Source of the DNA: Fomes fomentarius
Taxonomy: Eukaryota > Basidiomycota > Agaricomycetes > Polyporales > Polyporaceae
DNA: 64,000 bases
Assembly (NCBI GenBank): GCA_022606135.1
Contig: JABYQN010000003.1
Span: forward strand, 2,976,001 to 3,040,000
Direction: 5' to 3'
Made by a program: the position numbers and the translations under genes. How positions within the stretch are numbered: the stretch's first letter is position 1; every line of letters starts with the position of its first letter. This document shows, in pieces, positions 59,472 to 64,000 of this stretch. Below the pieces are notes generated by a model. The model was given only the letters and a program-made list of their open reading frames with translations. It was not told the DNA's origin and did no database searches.

Positions 59472-59564
59472 TTTTGTCACAACACCCATAGTATTGTACC
59501 TATAGATGTAACAACTGTGTACTACATGCAAATCCATCTCACTTCCTGGTGCTAATGCTACATC

Positions 59565-60060
59565 ATCGTCCTTGCCCCGTCGTCTGCACCGCCCTCGCAC
59601 CCCCACCCACGGCATCGTCCGTCGTTCGCCTGCCACTCGCCGTCCGTCGTGGACATCATGGCCGACGACTGCTGTGGATGTCGTGGCCGTCGTCTGCTGC
59701 AGTCGTCTGCCCGCCGTTCGCTGCCATCCTCGTCGTCGCCCTGTCGTCGTCTGGGTCCTCGTCGCCCTGCTGTCGTCGTCGTCGTCGTCTGGGTTGTGGT
59801 TGCCCTGCCATCGTCATCGTCGTCCGGGTTGTGGTCGCCCTGCCGTCGTCGTCGTCGTCCGCGTTGTCCTCGCACTGTCATCTGCGTTGTCGTTGCCGTG
59901 GCCTGGTCGTCCGCGCCTCGTCGTGGTGGTCGTCCTCCGTCGCATCGTCTGCGTGGTCCTGGTCGCGTCGCGCTGTCCTCGTCCTCGCCCCACCGTCCAC
60001 GTCGTGGTCCTCGTCGCCGTCGTGCTCGCACCGCCGTCCTCGCGCGGTTGTCCACGACGT
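59565..60060. repeat. CGTCGTC-rich array, left arm
   Basis: Runs of GTCGTC with recurring phrases such as TCGTCGCCCTGCTGTCGTCG and GTCGTCGTCTGGGT. The right arm at 60515-61075 carries the same phrases reverse-complemented (GACGAGGACAGCAGGGCGAC). Confidence 0.75.
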
Positions 60061-60206
60061 AGTTGGTCTGGGTGGTCGTTGCCGTTGGTCGCGTGGGTGA
60101 TGATTGAGGCGCAGAAGAATGGCTTGACGCCAGTGTGACCCAATATTCAATCTCTGATTAAATATTTTCCCACGCCACAGTGGCGCGTTCAAGTTCGTTC
60201 GCCGAA

Positions 60207-60278
60207 TCGGAGATTGAATACTTTCTCACGCCACATGGGCGCTTGCGCATGTGGTGTGAGAAAATATTCAATCTCCGA
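60207..60278. repeat. long hairpin, MITE-like
   Basis: Arms of about 30 nt, CGGAGATTGAATACTTTCTC continuing ACGCCACATG on the left and CATGTGGTGTGAGAAAATAT continuing TCAATCTCCG on the right, are separated by an 11-nt loop. A third related copy, AATATTCAATCTCTGATTAA continuing to CACGCCAC, lies just upstream at 60142-60178. Confidence 0.75.
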
Positions 60279-60514
60279 TTTGTTCTTTGCCAGTGCATGC
60301 TCTCTCCCTCTCTCTTCCCTACACCACCACCACCGCAGGGTGCTGGGCGCAGCGCAGCCGCCCGGGTGCAACCAAGGCCGGCAGTGCGGCCATCGGGCTG
60401 AGGCGGGCCCATTTGGCAAATCCAATGGGCACCCCGCTCGATGGCGCACTGCTTAGGCTACGCTTGCCCCGGGCAGGTCTCGCAGCTGCACATAAGCCCA
60501 GTGCCCCTGGTGCA

Positions 60515-61075
60515 TGGTGGCAGGCGCAGCGCCGCGCGACGCGGCGGACGCGAGGGCGACGGCGCGCGACGGACGACGGACAGCAGGCAGCAGACAGCGG
60601 ACAACGGGCACAACGGACGTCCGCAGTGGGCGGCGGGCAGACGGCAGGCGGACGACGGACGGCGGTGCGAGCATGACGACGGGGACGACCAGGACGACCG
60701 GGCGACAACGACCCGGACGACAAGGACGGCAGGGTGACGACGACGCGGATGACGACCGGGCGACAACGACGACGACAGGGCGATGAGCACCCGGACCACG
60801 ACCAGGCGATGACGCGACGGAGGACCACCACCACACCGAGGCGCGGAGGACGTGGACGCGGACGACCGCGCGAGGACGGCGGTGCGAGGACGACAGCAAC
60901 GACGAGGACAGCAGGGCGACGAGGACAGCAGGGCGACAAGGACCCGGACGACGACGATGAGGACAGCAGGGCGACGATGTCCACGGTGGACAACGGGCGG
61001 GTGACACGGCGACCGCAGGGGACGGCAAGCGCAGCGCCCACGACGGACGGCGGGCGGACGGTGGGGACGATGTCC
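60515..61075. repeat. GACGACG-rich array, right arm
   Basis: Mirror partner of 59565-60060. Together they form an imperfect inverted repeat that encloses the hairpin region and about 450 nt of unrelated sequence. Confidence 0.75.
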
Positions 61076-61493
61076 ACAGCGGCCAGTGGGCGGACAAAGG
61101 ACATGGCGACCGCAGTGGACGATGGGCACGATGCAACATATGTCGGCGAAGTGGGTTACAAGGATGTGGATGACCCATGCACGATGGTGGGCTATCGAGG
61201 GAAGGGCGCGGAGGGAGTGTAGTTGTAAATCAATAACAAACTGTAGCTCTTCGATAGCCTTGTACCATGTAGGACAACAAATGATAATTTGGTTCTATTG
61301 AGTGAAAAACGAGGTTCCAATTGTGCAATTGAATATTGTTATGTGTATACTTTGTGGCCCTTTACCTTGCCGCTCGCCACCTTTGCCTGCTTCACCATCC
61401 CTACCCTTAGTGCTTGTGTACTCGGCCCTCCTGTAAGTCCACCCATGGTCGGCAAGCTGTGTTGTTGGACTCTACTCATACAATACAGCTATA

Positions 61494-63209
61494 ATGCCGA
61501 AGCTTGCAAACTTGCGAGCAACCATCCGAAGTCGTCGGGAGGCTTACACTCGCATCTGCGAGCTACTGGCTCTCCACCCTCCTTTGCTGCATCTCCTTTC
61601 GAATGCCGGCCTGCCAGGGATCTCTCGAACTACATTTGAAACCCTCCTTGCCAGGCTCGTGGAGGACGAACACCTTGAGATTCTCGCTGGGCGATCGCCA
61701 AAAGTCTTCTTCGATGACTTAATCGGATACATCGTTGCAAACATAGCCGAGGGGCCTCTCGCAGCAGCAGCCAAGAAGTATCGGGTGGATAAGAAGGCAA
61801 ACAAGTGGGTACATCGGTTTGTCGCTCATGAGCTGGGTTTGGCGGGAGCGGATGGTTGTCGGTGAACCGATAGTCTCAAGACCATCTTCGTCGATAAACT
61901 CGATACCCCCTATCCCCCGAAGTCTGCCCACATCAGCGAGGATCCAGATGTCGCTGCTAAGTGGTACGACCACATCTACAAGAAGAAACAGGCTGATAGC
62001 TGGAAGAAGAGGTGGCCGATTCACGAGCTGGATCCCACTAAGCTCCAGCAAATGATCCCTGCTGATGAAAGTTGCAAGATCGTCGATGCCAACACAGGCG
62101 AGCTGCTCACTGTCGTCTGGCGCGATGTCATCGCTGCTCGGGATGGGGGGATAGGGAGGAAGTAGTGTCTGGAGACGACACTGTAGGCTTCATCGATTGG
62201 GCGATCGAGGCTGTTAAGGATGGTCTCAGGGGCCGCCGGTCTGTTAGGGTGTGTGAGCATTGTTTTGGTCTGTTATAACATACCACTCATAAGACTATAT
62301 GCAGCTCGAGGATCCAGGAACTCTTGTGCAGACTGGCTACACTGCAGGCTCGCGCTCGAAGCCTTCCTTCGACTGGGTGCGCAATCTGCTTCGGAAGCGA
62401 GAACTTACCCCCAAATTCCTCGCCACTGCCGACCACCGCACCAGCTGTCTTTTTGCCATCTTTTGGAACATCTGTCGCAACCATCTGCCAGCCGAGGTAA
62501 TCGAACCTTGGGTTGCATACAACGCAGAGCACATGCTTCCCCGAATGGATGGGGGTCTTCGCTCAGACCGCGATACTGGTGATGTGACCATTGAGCTTGG
62601 TGACGATTCTGTGACCTTTCGCAACATGGAGCTCGCACCAGCCTGCGGGTTGCTGGGCCAGAACTACTCCAGGTAAGAAGCCTTTCCTCTAGAAAGTTTG
62701 TCAGCTAACAGCTCTTAAACAGAGGGGTCCATAGTGAGAAACAACCCCATCCTTTTGCTGTGCAGTGGCTGCTGAGCCGAAATGCCGACGACACAGCTGG
62801 CACCCATTTCTATCTTGCTGACTATGGTATCAAGATTGTCCATGCCCCAAACACGATCATAGCCTGGCAGCCGAGTCATTGTCATGGCACCAGCCTTGGT
62901 GATTGGCACCCTGATGATGCGGAACCTGATTTCGAGCAGCTCGGCATCGCTTTCGTGACCCCTCCGCACCTTGCCCAGGTTTTCGGACGATACAGCCAGC
63001 ACTTTAAGCGCCTCTGCACCTCTGCGAGGTTTAGCAATGTCTACACTGCCCAAGATGAGGCTGCGCGGCTTGCAGGGGAGGAGTTTATTGCCGATACAAT
63101 TTCTGCACTGCAAGCCACAGGAGGGTTGGAGGACTCTGAAGAAGAATATGACTCGAGCAAGGGGATGGAAGATGAAGAATCCGACAACGAGGAGTCGGAT
63201 GGTGAATAG
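61494..63209 (+). pseudogene. 2-oxoglutarate-dioxygenase-like gene, probably broken
   Basis: Coding segments 61494-62248, 62305-62672 and 62723-63209 belong together, but the first has a TGA at 61863-61865 and a shift of frame at a six-G run (62145-62150). The N-terminal part (MPKLANLRATIRSRREAYTR) is helical and basic. The C-terminal half runs PWVAYNAEHMLPRMDGGLRS, DVTIELGDDSVTFRNMELAP and WLLSRNADDTAGTHFYLADY, then TIIAWQPSHCHGTSL. An HSE followed some 45 residues later by a His in CHGTSL, within alternating strands, suggests a double-stranded beta-helix Fe(II)/2OG oxygenase, possibly of the TET/JBP-like group that expands in basidiomycete transposons. This is a tentative reading. The tail is acidic (DSEEEYDSSKGMEDEESDNE). 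Two unusual introns (72 nt from 61810, 47 nt from 62110) could formally avoid both defects, so expression data would decide. Confidence 0.5.
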
Positions 63210-63587
63210 GTGGATTGTAAAGTGATAATTAGGTGGATATTATAGAATGATACAAGCAGGTGCTGCATTGCAGAACCCCCCTTTCCTTCTTCATCCCATG
63301 TTCAAACTCTGTATGATACTTTCTCACAATTATTTATATGGGAGTGCATCGGTGAAGGCCTTAGGTAGGGTGTGTGCGCATGAGTTAGACAGATTGGCAC
63401 TTCCTGCAGTTCTCTTTCATAGCGCTGCAATCTCCCTTTCTCTCTTATTCCTGGTGCGAAGTGTTGCGACTCCCAAATCTCACCCTGTTGCTTGGCCAGT
63501 GTTCTTCCACACTGCCCACACAAGTTCTCTTCGACTCGTCGCCGACTCGCAGATCTGATTTCTGCCCATGCTTTGCCTTACAATATA
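63210..63587. other. gap between convergent accessory genes
   Basis: Three hundred and seventy-eight nt with no recognised feature, between the 2OG-like gene and the edge gene. Confidence 0.35.
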
Positions 63588-63992
63588 TTACATATAACCA
63601 TTCCGCTGCATAATATCACCACAAAACCGGAATGCTGTAATCCAGATCAGGCGACGAACCTCCATATTTCGCGACGCCATTCTCTCAGCTCCTAGTGTCC
63701 GGTACAACCGCACTGAGAGTTCCTGCACCTCCCATGGCTTCAAAAAATCCTCAGGAGGATCACATGGAACATGAGGTGCTCTTTGTGGGCGGTTAGACAA
63801 AGGAGGAGCAACAAAAGGATTAACCTCGTCCCACTCATTGGGCTCGCGCTCAAGTAAATGGTTCATAATGCGAGGGTCGTCGGCAGCAGCCCAGTCGATG
63901 CCATATTCTGCAATGTCACCAATGTCTGCACCAGTCTCCAGCAGTGCATCAGCACCGCGCGCGCCATCGGTAGCAAGACTGAGCAGATACAT
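63588..63992 (-). CDS. C-terminal part of a possible integrase-core-domain protein (partial)
   Basis: The minus-strand frame enters from the right window edge and ends at 63588, so the N-terminus lies outside. The visible 134 residues include DIAEYGIDWAAADDP, HVPCDPPEDFLKPWEVQEL and a helical end (RNMEVRRLIWITAFRFCGDIM). This pattern, GIDW followed by a variable spacer and then a CDPP-type motif, resembles the C-terminal tails of fungal integrase-core proteins encoded by transposons. The catalytic part is not visible, so the call is weak. Confidence 0.35.
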   Translation of the reverse strand: MYLLSLATDGARGADALLETGADIGDIAEYGIDWAAADDPRIMNHLLEREPNEWDEVNPFVAPPLSNRPQRAPHVPCDPPEDFLKPWEVQELSVRLYRTLGAERMASRNMEVRRLIWITAFRFCGDIMQRNGYM

Positions 63993-64000
63993 ATTGTAGG

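Larger units (their letters stand above)
59472..61493. other. GC-rich low-complexity tract with inverted organisation
   Basis: About 2 kb between accessory genes holds the mirror arrays and hairpin listed separately. Long open frames cross it on both strands (up to 261 codons), but they consist of Arg/Pro/Val/Ser or Asp/Arg/Thr repeats from CGTC/GACG runs and are not credible proteins. Confidence 0.6.

Noticed and set aside
59549..61222. Several long frames on both strands (up to 261 codons)
   Set aside because: They arise from CGTC/GACG repeats lacking stop codons; the translations are low-complexity Arg/Pro/Val or Asp/Thr/Arg runs.

Overview
The window comes from a nuclear genome of a filamentous basidiomycete, most likely an Agaricomycete. 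The evidence is dense intron-rich genes (introns mostly 46-65 nt), an Rpb7 subunit gene, an intron-containing tRNA, a glyoxal-oxidase-type copper radical oxidase, HET-domain genes and a five-member family of DUF6533-type membrane proteins. Gene models below were built by hand from splice signals, reading-frame continuity and recognised protein motifs. Where exon coordinates are listed, the pieces join in frame.

Layout. 1.65-3.45 kb: secreted copper radical oxidase (+). 4.04-4.96 kb: PaiB-type FMN-binding protein (+). 5.47-7.62 kb: HET-domain protein (+). 8.27-12.56 kb: two DUF6533-type genes (+). 13.32-15.46 kb: second HET protein (-). 16.07-18.76 kb: 16-exon FAD phenol-hydroxylase-like monooxygenase (-). 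21.54-28.59 kb: three more DUF6533-type genes (-), two of them in a segmental duplication. 29.2-39.5 kb is a conserved housekeeping stretch: ZNF511-like zinc-finger protein, tRNA-Ile, Rpb7, a short-chain dehydrogenase and Vps10. 39.5-45.1 kb is a rearranged interval with duplicated gene ends, a third HET gene and an F-box-like gene. 46.1-52.6 kb carries two paralogous O-fucosyltransferase-like genes on either side of a HAD hydrolase. 52.9-64 kb is an accessory, repeat-rich and probably transposon-derived tract. It holds 10-bp-period repeat arrays, a HECT-like gene with an in-frame stop, an unknown gene, mirror-image GC-rich arrays, a hairpin, a broken 2-oxoglutarate-oxygenase-like gene and the tail of a possible integrase-core protein cut by the window edge.

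Most striking result: all five DUF6533-type genes share one 13-exon architecture, and each needs two exons of only 2 nt, every one flanked by two normal-sized introns, to stay in frame. Other points of interest are three GC-AG introns in the monooxygenase gene, and a 0.4-kb inverted duplication that joins the 3' ends of VPS10 and an O-fucosyltransferase gene and brackets 12.6 kb.

Functionally, the housekeeping genes (transcription, vacuolar sorting, secretory glycosylation) are interleaved with lineage-specific families linked to non-self recognition (three HET proteins), membrane proteins of unknown role, secreted oxidation and aromatic catabolism. No operon-like or biosynthetic cluster logic is evident.
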